NCBI GenBank assembly: GCA_003240695.1
Contig: QFNC01000010.1
Coordinates: forward strand, 1-64,000
Direction: 5' to 3'
Source of the DNA: Pseudoxanthomonas suwonensis
GTDB taxonomy: Bacteria; Pseudomonadota; Gammaproteobacteria; Xanthomonadales; Xanthomonadaceae
DNA: 64,000 nucleotides
The notes under the pieces were generated by a model, which was not told where the DNA came from, searched no databases, and saw only the letters and a program-made list of their open reading frames with translations. Shown here piece after piece: positions 43,328 to 52,079 of this stretch. The position numbers and the translations under genes were made by a program. The stretch's first letter is position 1. Each line of letters begins with the position of its first letter.

Positions 43328-44286
43328 TGCATCCGGCACTGTCGGTCATCCTGTTCAGCACGCTGTCGGGCGTGGGTTATGGCATCTGGTTCTGGGTCGG
43401 CACCGGCATCGCACTGCATGGCTGGGGCTATGTGTTCGAACGGTCCCTGTTCTCGATCGGGGTTCTGACCGGTGCGCTGTTGAGTACTGCCGGACTGGTC
43501 GCCTCGCTGTGGCATCTGGGCAAGCCGCTGCGCGCGTGGCGGGCGTTCTCGCAATGGCGCACGTCGTGGCTGTCGCGCGAGGGCATCGCCGCATTGGCGA
43601 CACTGGCGATCGCGGTGCTGCTGCTGCTTCTGCTGATGGACGGACTGCGACCGTGGGCCGGGCGCCTGCTGGCGGCAGCGCTGGCGATCTGCTCGCAATT
43701 GACTGTCCTCTGCACCGCGATGATCTACGCCAGCCTGAAACCGATCCCGGCCTGGCGCCATCGGCTGGTGGTCCCGGGATTCATCGGATTTTCGCTGCTG
43801 ACCGGCGCACTGGTGGCGATTCCGCTGCGATCGCCCCTGCCCTGCTCGGAGTTTGCGACATGGGATCCCCGATATGGCTGCGGACCGGCACTGCTGATCT
43901 GCAGCGTGCTGGTCGTTGCAATGGCCGTGCTGAAGATCCGCTACTGGCATGCGATCGATCGCCAGCCGTTGCCGCACGACCGCGCTGCAGCGGTCGGACT
44001 TCCAGGGCGTGCCGTCACGGTATTCGAGCGTCCGCATACCGAAAGCAGCTTCATCACCCGGGAAATGGCCTTCGTGGTGGCGCGACGCCATGCGCGCCTG
44101 CTGCGGATTGCATCCGTGCTGCTGTTCGCTGCCGTGCCGCTGCTGCTGCTGCTGGCGATGCAGCTGCAGATGGCGATGCCCTTGATTGCCGGACCGCTGG
44201 CGGCAGGCAGTGCATGGGCCGGCAGCTTCCTGGAGCGCTGGCTGTTCTTTGCCCAGGCACGGCATGTGGTGACGCTGTATTACTGA
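43327..44286 (+). CDS. soeC: DmsC/SoeC-like membrane anchor subunit
   Basis: The 319-residue integral membrane protein has eight likely helices. HPALSVILFSTLSGVGYGIW opens the first, and WHLGKPLRAWRAFSQWRTSW is the conserved DmsC-like loop with His and Arg residues near the quinone site. ARHVVTLYY is the C-terminus. It would anchor the SoeA/B-like subunits at the cytoplasmic face and reduce quinone. Its ATG overlaps the ferredoxin stop. The operon ends here and converges with hrpB 37 bp on. Confidence 0.87.
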   Translation: MHPALSVILFSTLSGVGYGIWFWVGTGIALHGWGYVFERSLFSIGVLTGALLSTAGLVASLWHLGKPLRAWRAFSQWRTSWLSREGIAALATLAIAVLLLLLLMDGLRPWAGRLLAAALAICSQLTVLCTAMIYASLKPIPAWRHRLVVPGFIGFSLLTGALVAIPLRSPLPCSEFATWDPRYGCGPALLICSVLVVAMAVLKIRYWHAIDRQPLPHDRAAAVGLPGRAVTVFERPHTESSFITREMAFVVARRHARLLRIASVLLFAAVPLLLLLAMQLQMAMPLIAGPLAAGSAWAGSFLERWLFFAQARHVVTLYY

Positions 44287-44323
44287 CAGCCGTCGCCGCG
44301 ACGCGGCGCTGGCAGGCCTGCCA

Positions 44324-46825
44324 TCACGTGCCGCGTGGCTTGGCCCGATGCGTGGCCTGCGCATTCCACGGATCCTCCGGCCACGGATGGCGGGGGTAGC
44401 GGCCCTTCATCTCCTTGCGCACCTCGGCATAGGTCGTTGCCCAGAAGCCGCGCAGGTCGCCGGTGACCTGCAGCGGCCGCCCGGCCGGTGACAGCAGGTG
44501 GATCAGCAGCGGCACGCGGCCGTCGGCGATGCGCGGGGTATCGGCCAGCCCGAACTGCTCCTGCAGTTTCACCGCCAGCACCGGCGGGGCAGGCGCGCCG
44601 GCATCGTCCAGCCGGTAGTCGATGCGGCGTGATTGACCGGACGGCACGACGATGGCGGTCGGCGCCAACTGCTCGAGGCGTTGCCGCAGCGGCCAGTCCA
44701 TGCCGGCTTGCAGGGCACGGGTGAGTGCATCGGCATCCAGTGCATCCAGCCGGGTCAGGCCGGCGAATGCCGGTTGCAACCAGGTGTCGAGACCGGCCAG
44801 CAGGGCGGCATCGGACAGGTCCGGCCAGTCCTGTTCCGGCAGCCACTGGCGCAGGCATTGCACGCGGATGCGCCATTGCGATGCCGCTTCGCTCCACGGC
44901 AGCACGTTCAGCCCGAGGCTGCGCACGGCATCGGTGAGGGCGGCGGCGGCCTGCTGCGGATCGATGCGGCTGCCGCTGGGCCGCGCCGACAGCACGATGC
45001 CGTCGAAGCGGTCGATGCGTTCGCTGACCAGTGCGCGGCGTTCGGCATCCCAACGCAGTTCCTCGCCGCTATGCCAGTGCGATTCGAATTCACGGCGCAA
45101 CATGGTTTCGTCCAGCGGCGCGGCCTGCAGGATCAGCCCGTCGCGGGCCTCGAAGCGGATGCTGTTGGCCAGCAGCCACGGTTCGCCGAACAGCGCGCTG
45201 TCGTCCAAAAGGCGCGCGCTGCGGCCGTTGGCCAGCTGGTAGCGATGGCCATCGCCGGCGTGGCGCCGGGCGATGCGGTCCGGATAGGCGTGGGCCAGCA
45301 GATCGCCCAATGCATGCGCCGGCACGTGCGCCGGTGGCGCGGCGTCGCAACGCAGGCGGCGTCGCCACTGCTGCGCGGCGGTGTCGATCGCGGCCAAGGC
45401 CGCGCGCGAGGCATCGGCATCGACCCGTCCCTGCCGGAACGCCGCCAATGCCTGCCAGCGGGCGGCCAACGCATCGCTGCGGCCGCGCCACGGATCGCGG
45501 GCTTCCAGCAGGGCGGCCAGATCGCAGGCCAACGCGGCATCACCCCGATCCTGCGCGACCAGCAGCATCGCGGCCAGGCGCGGATGCGTGCCCAAGGCCA
45601 GCATGCGCCGGCCGATGGCGGTGAGGCTGCCGCCGGCATCCAGCGCGTCCAGCCGCCGCAGCAGATCGCGCGCGGCCGCCAGCGCGCCGGGCGGCGGCGG
45701 ATCGAGGAAGCGCAGCTCGGCCTGGCCCCAGGCAGCCAGTTCCAGCGCCAGCCCCGCCAGCTCGGTCTGGGTGATCTCCGCTCGACGCTGCGGCTCCAGC
45801 CGGCGCGATTCCGGCCACAGCCGATACGCCCAACCTTCTGCAACGCGCCCGGCACGGCCGGCGCGCTGCTCGGCCGAAGCCAGGGAAATCGCCACCACGT
45901 CCAGCCGGGAAAAGCCGCTGTTCGGATCCAGCCGCGGCTCGCGTGCCAGGCCGCTGTCGATCACCACGCGCACGCCGGGCAGGGTGACGCTGGATTCGGC
46001 CACGTTGGTGGCCAGCACCACCCGGCGGCGGGCGTCGGCGGCGGGCTGCAGCAGCTGCGCCTGCTCGGCCACCGGCAGTTCGCCGTGCAACACCCGCACG
46101 TCGGCATCAAACGGATCGGCCTGCAGCAGGCGCTGCACCTGGCCGATCTCGCGCTGGCCGGGCAGGAAGGTCAGCACGTCGCCCGGATGCGACTGCAGCG
46201 CATGCTGCACCGCGCGTCGGGTCTGCTGCGGCAACGATTCGTCGCGGCGGGCCGGAAACGCGGCGATGCTCACCGGAAAGCTGCGCCCGTCGCTGGCGAT
46301 GCGCGGCGCATCCAGCCACCGCGCCAGCCGCTCGCCGTCCAGCGTGGCCGACATCAGCACGATGCGCAGCTCGTCCCGCACCGACGCCTGCACGTCCAGC
46401 GCCAGCGCCAAGCCGAGGTCGGCGGACAGGTGGCGTTCGTGGAATTCATCGAACAGCACCGCGCCGATGCCGTCCAGCAAAGGATCATCCTGCAGAAGCC
46501 GGGTCAGGATGCCCTCGGTCACCACCTCGATCCGGGTACGCGCCGACACCCGGTTTTCGAAGCGGATGCGGTAGCCCACCGTCTCGCCGACCGCTTCGCC
46601 CAGCTGCGCGGCAATGAACGCGGCGGCGGCGCGGGCGGCCACCCGGCGCGGCTCCAGCATCACGATGCGGCGGCCCTGCAGCCAGGGCGCATCCAGCAGC
46701 GCCAGCGGCACCTGGGTAGTCTTGCCGGCGCCGGGCGGCGCCTCCAGCACCAGTCGCGGGTGGATGGCCAGACTGGACAGGATGTCCGGCAGCACGGCGT
46801 GGATGGGCAGATCGGGACGGGTCAC
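44324..46825 (-). CDS. hrpB: ATP-dependent helicase HrpB
   Basis: The 833-residue DEAH-box helicase has Walker A EAPPGAGKTTQVPLALLDAP near residue 30 and motif II VLFDEFHERHLSADLGLALA near 125 (DEFH in place of DEAH, usual for HrpB). SATLDGERLARWL is motif III and AEQRAGRAGRVAEG is motif VI near 330. HA2, OB and a long HrpB-specific C-terminal region follow. The start is GTG. Its cellular role is not settled. It converges with the soe-like operon; upstream (minus) is a repeat array. Confidence 0.93.
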   Translation of the reverse strand: MTRPDLPIHAVLPDILSSLAIHPRLVLEAPPGAGKTTQVPLALLDAPWLQGRRIVMLEPRRVAARAAAAFIAAQLGEAVGETVGYRIRFENRVSARTRIEVVTEGILTRLLQDDPLLDGIGAVLFDEFHERHLSADLGLALALDVQASVRDELRIVLMSATLDGERLARWLDAPRIASDGRSFPVSIAAFPARRDESLPQQTRRAVQHALQSHPGDVLTFLPGQREIGQVQRLLQADPFDADVRVLHGELPVAEQAQLLQPAADARRRVVLATNVAESSVTLPGVRVVIDSGLAREPRLDPNSGFSRLDVVAISLASAEQRAGRAGRVAEGWAYRLWPESRRLEPQRRAEITQTELAGLALELAAWGQAELRFLDPPPPGALAAARDLLRRLDALDAGGSLTAIGRRMLALGTHPRLAAMLLVAQDRGDAALACDLAALLEARDPWRGRSDALAARWQALAAFRQGRVDADASRAALAAIDTAAQQWRRRLRCDAAPPAHVPAHALGDLLAHAYPDRIARRHAGDGHRYQLANGRSARLLDDSALFGEPWLLANSIRFEARDGLILQAAPLDETMLRREFESHWHSGEELRWDAERRALVSERIDRFDGIVLSARPSGSRIDPQQAAAALTDAVRSLGLNVLPWSEAASQWRIRVQCLRQWLPEQDWPDLSDAALLAGLDTWLQPAFAGLTRLDALDADALTRALQAGMDWPLRQRLEQLAPTAIVVPSGQSRRIDYRLDDAGAPAPPVLAVKLQEQFGLADTPRIADGRVPLLIHLLSPAGRPLQVTGDLRGFWATTYAEVRKEMKGRYPRHPWPEDPWNAQATHRAKPRGT

Positions 46826-46918
46826 CGCGACAGGATACGGCGCGGGGCAGCATGCGGCCGGGGAGAGCCTCGGAGCCGCGATCCCGCCATCGCCGGTACC
46901 GGACGTGTGGCAGCGACG

Positions 46919-47338
46919 ACACTGGAAGCGGCAGCGTTGCCGCTTTTTTCGCCATCATCGGCGCTTGAAGCGGCAACGATGCCGCTTTTTCCGTCAACGT
47001 CGGCGCTTGAAGTGGCAGCAATGGCGTTTTTTCCCTCATCGTCGGTACTGAAAGTGGCAGCGGCGGCGCTCTTTCCGCCATCGTCGGCGCTTGAAGTGGC
47101 AACGATGCCGCTTTTTCCGTCAACGTCGGCGCTTGAAGTGGCAACGATGCCGCTTTTTCCGTCAACGTCGGCGCTTGAAGTGGCAACGATGCCGCTTCTT
47201 CCGCCAACGTCGGCGCTGGAAGTCGCAGCGATGGCGTTTTTTCCGCTATCGTCGGCGCTTGAAGTGGCAGCGGTGGCGCTTTTTGCGTCAACGACGGCAC
47301 TGCAAGTGGCAGCGATGACGCTTTTTTCGCCACGACTG
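46919..47338. repeat. Ten-unit tandem array of 42-bp repeats with T-tracts
   Basis: Ten imperfect 42-bp units lie end to end; units 5 and 6 (47087-47170) are identical. Each unit splits into two 21-bp halves: one begins GCGCTTGAAGTGGCA, the other ends in CGTCG after a T5-T6 tract. On the plus strand many units form AAGYGGCA-N4-TGCCGCTTTTT, an 8-bp stem with a T tail, like a short intrinsic terminator. A second stem GGCG ... CGCC spans the T-tract in some units. Because 42 is a multiple of 3, all frames stay open and give 14-residue repeat ORFs, but no frame shows convincing codon bias. The array fills most of the divergent region between hrpB and the efflux genes. Confidence 0.85.
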
Positions 47339-47648
47339 GCACCGGCAGCGACGACCGCGGCACTTCGAGGGCCGATGCAAGCGCCGGAAACGGCACCGCA
47401 AGCGATGTGCGCTACGCCAGTGGCACGACAGATGCACCCGAAGATGCGGTCGGGCGAACCGGCCGGCCTGTCCGGCAGGCCGGCAGCGCGTGCAATCCGT
47501 GGAACACCCAATGGCAGTAGACAGGCAGGGCGATGGCAGCGGATCGACCGCCCAGATGACCGGCATCGAAACCGCGATCGGCAGCACTTCCAATTACTGA
47601 ACTTGCCGGTACACTTGCCATCCCCACACCCGCCTGACCGGTTCAGCC

Positions 47649-48815
47649 ATGTCCGCAGTCCGCCCGTATTTACCGTTGCTGCCTCGCGCGGCCGGGATCG
47701 CCCTGCTGTTGCTGGCCAGCGCCTGCAAGCCGGATGCCGCCGAGGCCGACGCCGCGGCCGCCGCAGCCAGCCAGCCGATGGCGGTCAGCGTGGCCACGGC
47801 CAGTCCGCGGGCGATGACCCAGGCGCTGACGGTGTCCGGCCCGGCCTCGCCGGTGGAGGAAATGCTGCTGGGCGTGGAGCTGTCCGGCCTGCGGGTGACC
47901 GCGCTGAACGTGGACGTGGGCGAACGCGTGCAGCGCGGCGAGGTGCTGCTGTCGCTGGACCATCGCATGCTGGATGCCAGCCTGGCCCAGGCCCGCGCCG
48001 CCCTGCGCGAGGCCGAGGCCGGCGCGCAGCTGGCCCGGGCCAATCTGGCGCGCGGCAACGACCTGGCCGGCGACCGCTTCATCAGCGCGATGCAATTGGA
48101 TGAACTGCGTGCCGCCCGCACCCAGGCCGAGGCGCGGCTGGGCACCGCGCAGGCGGCCTACGACACCGCCGCGCTGCAGCGCAATTTCGCCGATCTGCGC
48201 GCGCCGGCCGATGGCTTGATCAGCAAGCGTCTGGTGCAGCCGGGACAGGTGGTGTCGGCCGGCATGGAACTGCTGCGGCTGATCCGCGACGGCCGCCTGG
48301 AGTGGCGCGCCGAGCTGTCTGCCACGCAGCTGGCTCGGGTGCGCCCGGGCGACGCGATCCGCCTCACCACCGATCGCGGCCAGGTGCTGGAAGGCCGGGT
48401 GCGCGCGGTCAGTCCGGGCGTGGATGCCGCCACCCGCACCGGCACCGTGTTCGCCGACCTGCCGCCGGGACTGATCCAGTCCGGCGCGTTGCAGGCCGGC
48501 GCCTACCTGCAGGGCCGCATCGCCACCGGCGCGGACACCGCGCTGGCCATTCCGGCGGCCGCCGTGGTGTTGCGCGACGGCTTTCCCACCGTGTTCGTGG
48601 TGGATGCCCAATCGCAGGTGCAGCAGACCCAGATCGCCACCGGTGCCCGCGACGGCGACTTCGTGCAGGTGAACGAAGGTCTGGAGTCCGGCGCGCGGGT
48701 GGTGGTGGACGGCGCCGGGTTTCTGGCCGACGGTGATCGGGTGCGGGTGGTGTCGGCCGCCGCGGCCGGCGCTTCCGGCAAGGCCGTGGTCGCCGGCACG
48801 GACGCGCAGCCATGA
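47649..48815 (+). CDS. RND efflux periplasmic adaptor subunit (lipoprotein)
   Basis: The 388-residue membrane-fusion protein has signal lipobox LASAC (LLLLASACKPD). A barrel-sandwich half (VDVGERVQRGEVLLSLDHRM), a coiled-coil hairpin of about 60 residues rich in Ala/Glu/Arg (residues ~115-170), the other half (LRAPADGLISKRLVQPGQVV) and a beta-barrel/MP-proximal domain follow. With the next gene it should form an inner-membrane RND pump; no outer-membrane factor is adjacent. The pump's substrate is unknown. Its stop overlaps the permease start by 4 bp. Confidence 0.92.
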   Translation: MSAVRPYLPLLPRAAGIALLLLASACKPDAAEADAAAAAASQPMAVSVATASPRAMTQALTVSGPASPVEEMLLGVELSGLRVTALNVDVGERVQRGEVLLSLDHRMLDASLAQARAALREAEAGAQLARANLARGNDLAGDRFISAMQLDELRAARTQAEARLGTAQAAYDTAALQRNFADLRAPADGLISKRLVQPGQVVSAGMELLRLIRDGRLEWRAELSATQLARVRPGDAIRLTTDRGQVLEGRVRAVSPGVDAATRTGTVFADLPPGLIQSGALQAGAYLQGRIATGADTALAIPAAAVVLRDGFPTVFVVDAQSQVQQTQIATGARDGDFVQVNEGLESGARVVVDGAGFLADGDRVRVVSAAAAGASGKAVVAGTDAQP

Positions 48816-51800
48816 GCGGCGGCGGCAACCTGTCCAGCTGGGGCATCCGCAACCCGGTGCCCTCGGTGATGCTGTTCTTCGTGCTGTGCGTGGCCGGGCT
48901 GTGGGGGTTCCACCAGCTGCCGGTGGCGCGTTTCCCCGACGTCGCCTTCCCCATGACCACGGTCACGGTGATCCAGCCCGGCGCCTCGCCGGCGCAGCTG
49001 GAAACCGAAGTGACGCGCAAGGTGGAGGATTCGCTGGCCACCATTCCCAACGTGAAGCGCATCACCTCCAGCGTGGTGGAGGGCACCAGCACCACCGCGG
49101 TCGAGTTCCATCTCGATACCGACCTGATGGAGGCGCTGAACGACAGCAAGGACGCGGTGACCCGCATCCGCATGGACCTGCCGCAGGACATCCAGGAGCC
49201 GGTGATCACCAAGGTGGAGATCGGCGGTTCGCTGCTGACCTACGCGGTGTCGGCGCCCAACATGACTCCCGAGGCGCTGTCGTGGTTCGTGGACCGCGAC
49301 GTGGCCCGCGCCGCCTACGGCGTGGAAGGGGTGGCCTCGGTCAAGCGCATCGGCGGGGTGGAACGGCAGGTGCGGGTGGATCTGGATCCGCAGGCGCTGG
49401 AGGCGTTGGGCATCACCGCTGGTGATGTGTCGCAGCAGCTGGCGCTGACCCAGGTGGAGCGTCCCGGCGGCAAGGCCGAGATCGGCGATGGCCAGCAGAC
49501 CATCCGCGCCGTGGGCACCGTGGCCACGGCGCAGGCGCTGCGCGAGTACAGCATCACCCTGCCCGATGGCCGCTCGGTGCGGCTGGACAGCATCGCCCGC
49601 ATCACCGACGGCGCGGCCGATCCGGACCAGGCGGCGCTGCTGGATGGCAAGCCGGTGGTGGGCTTCGCCCTGGCCCGCACCCGCGGCTCGGACGAACTGG
49701 ACGTGCGCGATGGCGTGCAGACGGTGCTGGCGGAGCTGGAAAAGACCCATCCGGGCATGCAGTTCCGGCTGGTCAGCGACATGACCGACGAGACCGAGAA
49801 TTCGTTCCGCTCGTCGATGCACATGCTGGTGGAAGGCGCGCTGCTGGCACTGGTGGTGGTGTGGTGGTTCCTGCGCGACTGGCGCGCCACCTGGATTTCC
49901 GCACTGGCGCTGCCGCTGTCGATCATCCCCACCTTTGCGGTGATCTATTTCCTCGGCTTCACCCTGAACATGATCACGCTGCTGGCGCTGTCGGTGGTGG
50001 TGGGCATTCTGGTGGACGATGCGATCGTGGAGATCGAGAACATCGTGCGCCACCTGGGCATGGGCAAGACGCCGCTGGAAGCGGCCAGCGACGCCGCCGA
50101 CGAGATCGGCACCGCGGTGATCGCCACCTCGATGACCCTGGCCGCGGTGTTCATCCCGGTGGCGTTCATGCCCGGCATCGCCGGCAAGTTCTTCCGCGAA
50201 TTCGGCTGGACCGCCGCCACCGCGGTGCTGTTCTCGCTGCTGGTGGCGCGGTTGCTGACCCCGATGATGGCCGCGCACCTGCTGAAACCGCATGTCGACC
50301 ACGGCCACGATTCGCGCAGCATGCGCCGCTACCTGGGCTGGGTCGACACCGCCCTGCGCCACCGCTGGAAGACGCTGCTGTTGGCAGGAGCGTTGTTCGC
50401 GCTGTCGCTGGGGATGATTCCGTTCATCCCGGCCACCTTCATCCCGCCGTCGGACCAGAGCCGCAGCATGCTGTCACTGGAATTGCCGCCCGGTGCGCGG
50501 GTGGAGGACACCGTACGGGTGGCCGAACGTGCCCGCGCGCTGCTGGCCGACATTCCGGAATTGCAGCAGGTCTTCACCCAGGCCGGCAGCGTGCCGGATC
50601 TGGGCGATCCGGCGCAGTCCGGCGTGCCCGATCCGCGCAAGGCGGTGCTGACCCTGGAATGGGGCGAACGCGGATCGCGCGACCGCACCCAGAAACAGCT
50701 GGAAGACCTCGCCCGTGCGCGCCTGAGCGAACTGCCCGGCGTGCGGGTGAGTTTCATGAGCAACGAACCGGGCAAGCAGATGTTGCTGGTGCTGTCCGGC
50801 GACGATCCGGTGAAACTGGATGCCGCTGCCGCCGCGGTGGAGAGCGGGGTGCGTGGCATCGAAGGACTGGGCAGCGTGTCCTCGTCGGCGTCGCTGCTGC
50901 GGCCGGAACTGCAGATCGTGCCCGATCCGGCGCGTGCCGCCGACCTGGGCGTGGCCACCGCGGCGATTGCCGAGGCTGCGCGCATCGCCACCGCCGGCGA
51001 CTACACCCAGCGCCTGGCGAAGCTCAACCTGCCCGACCGGCAGATCCCGATCCGGGTGGGTTTCGATCGCGAGGCGCTGCGCGATCCGGCCAACATCCAG
51101 CAGCTGCGGGTGCGCGGCAAGGCCGGTCCGGTGCCGCTGGATGCGGTGGCCGACATCGTGCCGGGCAGCGGGCCGTCGATCATCAGCCGCTACCAGCGCC
51201 AGCGCAACGTGACCATCACCGCCGAGTTGAACGGCAGGGCGCTGGGCGAGGTGATGCAGCAGGTGCAGCAGCTGCCGGCGGTGCAGAAGCTGCCGCCGGG
51301 GGTGGCCTTCCTCAACTCCGGGGACACGGAAGTGTTCGTGGAATTGTTCACCGGCTTCCTGATGGCCATGGTTGCGGGTATCGCCTGCATCTACATGGTG
51401 CTGCTGCTGCTGTTCAAGCACCCGATGCAGCCGCTGACCATCCTGGCGGCGATTCCGCTGTGCGCCGGCGGCGCGTTCGGGGCGTTGCTGATCACCCAGA
51501 ACATGCTGTCGCTGCCGGCGCTGATCGGGCTGCTGATGCTGATCGGCATCGCCACCAAGAACTCGATCCTGCTGGTGGACTATGCGGTGATGGCCGAGGA
51601 CCAGCACGGCCTGCCGCGGCACGAGGCCCTGGTCGATGCCTGCCGCAAGCGTGCGCGTCCGGTCATCATGACCACCATCGCGATGGGCGCGGGCATGCTG
51701 CCGCTGGCGCTGGGCTTTGCCGGCGATTCCAGCTTCCGCGCGCCGATGGCCTGGGCGGTGATCGGCGGCTTGATCACCTCCACCGCGCTCAGCCTGATCG

Positions 51801-51922
51801 TGATTCCGGCGGCCTACACGGTGCTGGATGATCTGGGCGGCTGGATCGCGCGCAAGCTGGGCCGCAGGCACGGCACTGGACCGCACCTCGCCACGCCGGC
51901 CGGCAGCGGCAGCGCCCACTGA
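48812..51922 (+). CDS. RND efflux permease (HAE-1 type)
   Basis: The 1036-residue inner-membrane transporter has twelve predicted helices and two large periplasmic loops. TM4 carries the proton-relay pair in SVVVGILVDDAIVEIENIV near residue 400, and the TM10-12 half has IGLLMLIGIATKNSILLVDY near 910 and PVIMTTIAMGAGMLPLALGF near 950. The length and HAE-1-like features fit drug or metabolite efflux rather than metal CzcA type. It is coupled to the adaptor upstream by an ATGA overlap. Confidence 0.93.
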   Translation: MSGGGNLSSWGIRNPVPSVMLFFVLCVAGLWGFHQLPVARFPDVAFPMTTVTVIQPGASPAQLETEVTRKVEDSLATIPNVKRITSSVVEGTSTTAVEFHLDTDLMEALNDSKDAVTRIRMDLPQDIQEPVITKVEIGGSLLTYAVSAPNMTPEALSWFVDRDVARAAYGVEGVASVKRIGGVERQVRVDLDPQALEALGITAGDVSQQLALTQVERPGGKAEIGDGQQTIRAVGTVATAQALREYSITLPDGRSVRLDSIARITDGAADPDQAALLDGKPVVGFALARTRGSDELDVRDGVQTVLAELEKTHPGMQFRLVSDMTDETENSFRSSMHMLVEGALLALVVVWWFLRDWRATWISALALPLSIIPTFAVIYFLGFTLNMITLLALSVVVGILVDDAIVEIENIVRHLGMGKTPLEAASDAADEIGTAVIATSMTLAAVFIPVAFMPGIAGKFFREFGWTAATAVLFSLLVARLLTPMMAAHLLKPHVDHGHDSRSMRRYLGWVDTALRHRWKTLLLAGALFALSLGMIPFIPATFIPPSDQSRSMLSLELPPGARVEDTVRVAERARALLADIPELQQVFTQAGSVPDLGDPAQSGVPDPRKAVLTLEWGERGSRDRTQKQLEDLARARLSELPGVRVSFMSNEPGKQMLLVLSGDDPVKLDAAAAAVESGVRGIEGLGSVSSSASLLRPELQIVPDPARAADLGVATAAIAEAARIATAGDYTQRLAKLNLPDRQIPIRVGFDREALRDPANIQQLRVRGKAGPVPLDAVADIVPGSGPSIISRYQRQRNVTITAELNGRALGEVMQQVQQLPAVQKLPPGVAFLNSGDTEVFVELFTGFLMAMVAGIACIYMVLLLLFKHPMQPLTILAAIPLCAGGAFGALLITQNMLSLPALIGLLMLIGIATKNSILLVDYAVMAEDQHGLPRHEALVDACRKRARPVIMTTIAMGAGMLPLALGFAGDSSFRAPMAWAVIGGLITSTALSLIVIPAAYTVLDDLGGWIARKLGRRHGTGPHLATPAGSGSAH

Positions 51923-52079
51923 TTGCCGGGAACGCGCAGCCGGTCACGGTTCGCCGTGGCCGTGCTCCGGTGCACGGGTTGACTTGTCATCGCCTGCGGG
52001 TACTGTGCGGAGGGTGGCGGCTTTCACGCCCATTCACCCGCACCGTCCCCCCGCACTCATCAGTACCCAAGGAATCCAG

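Noticed and set aside
44633..48103. A 1156-residue plus-strand ORF across hrpB and the repeats
   Set aside because: It runs antisense through hrpB and then through the repeat array into the efflux gene in another frame. The amino acid composition is Arg/Gln-rich antisense noise.
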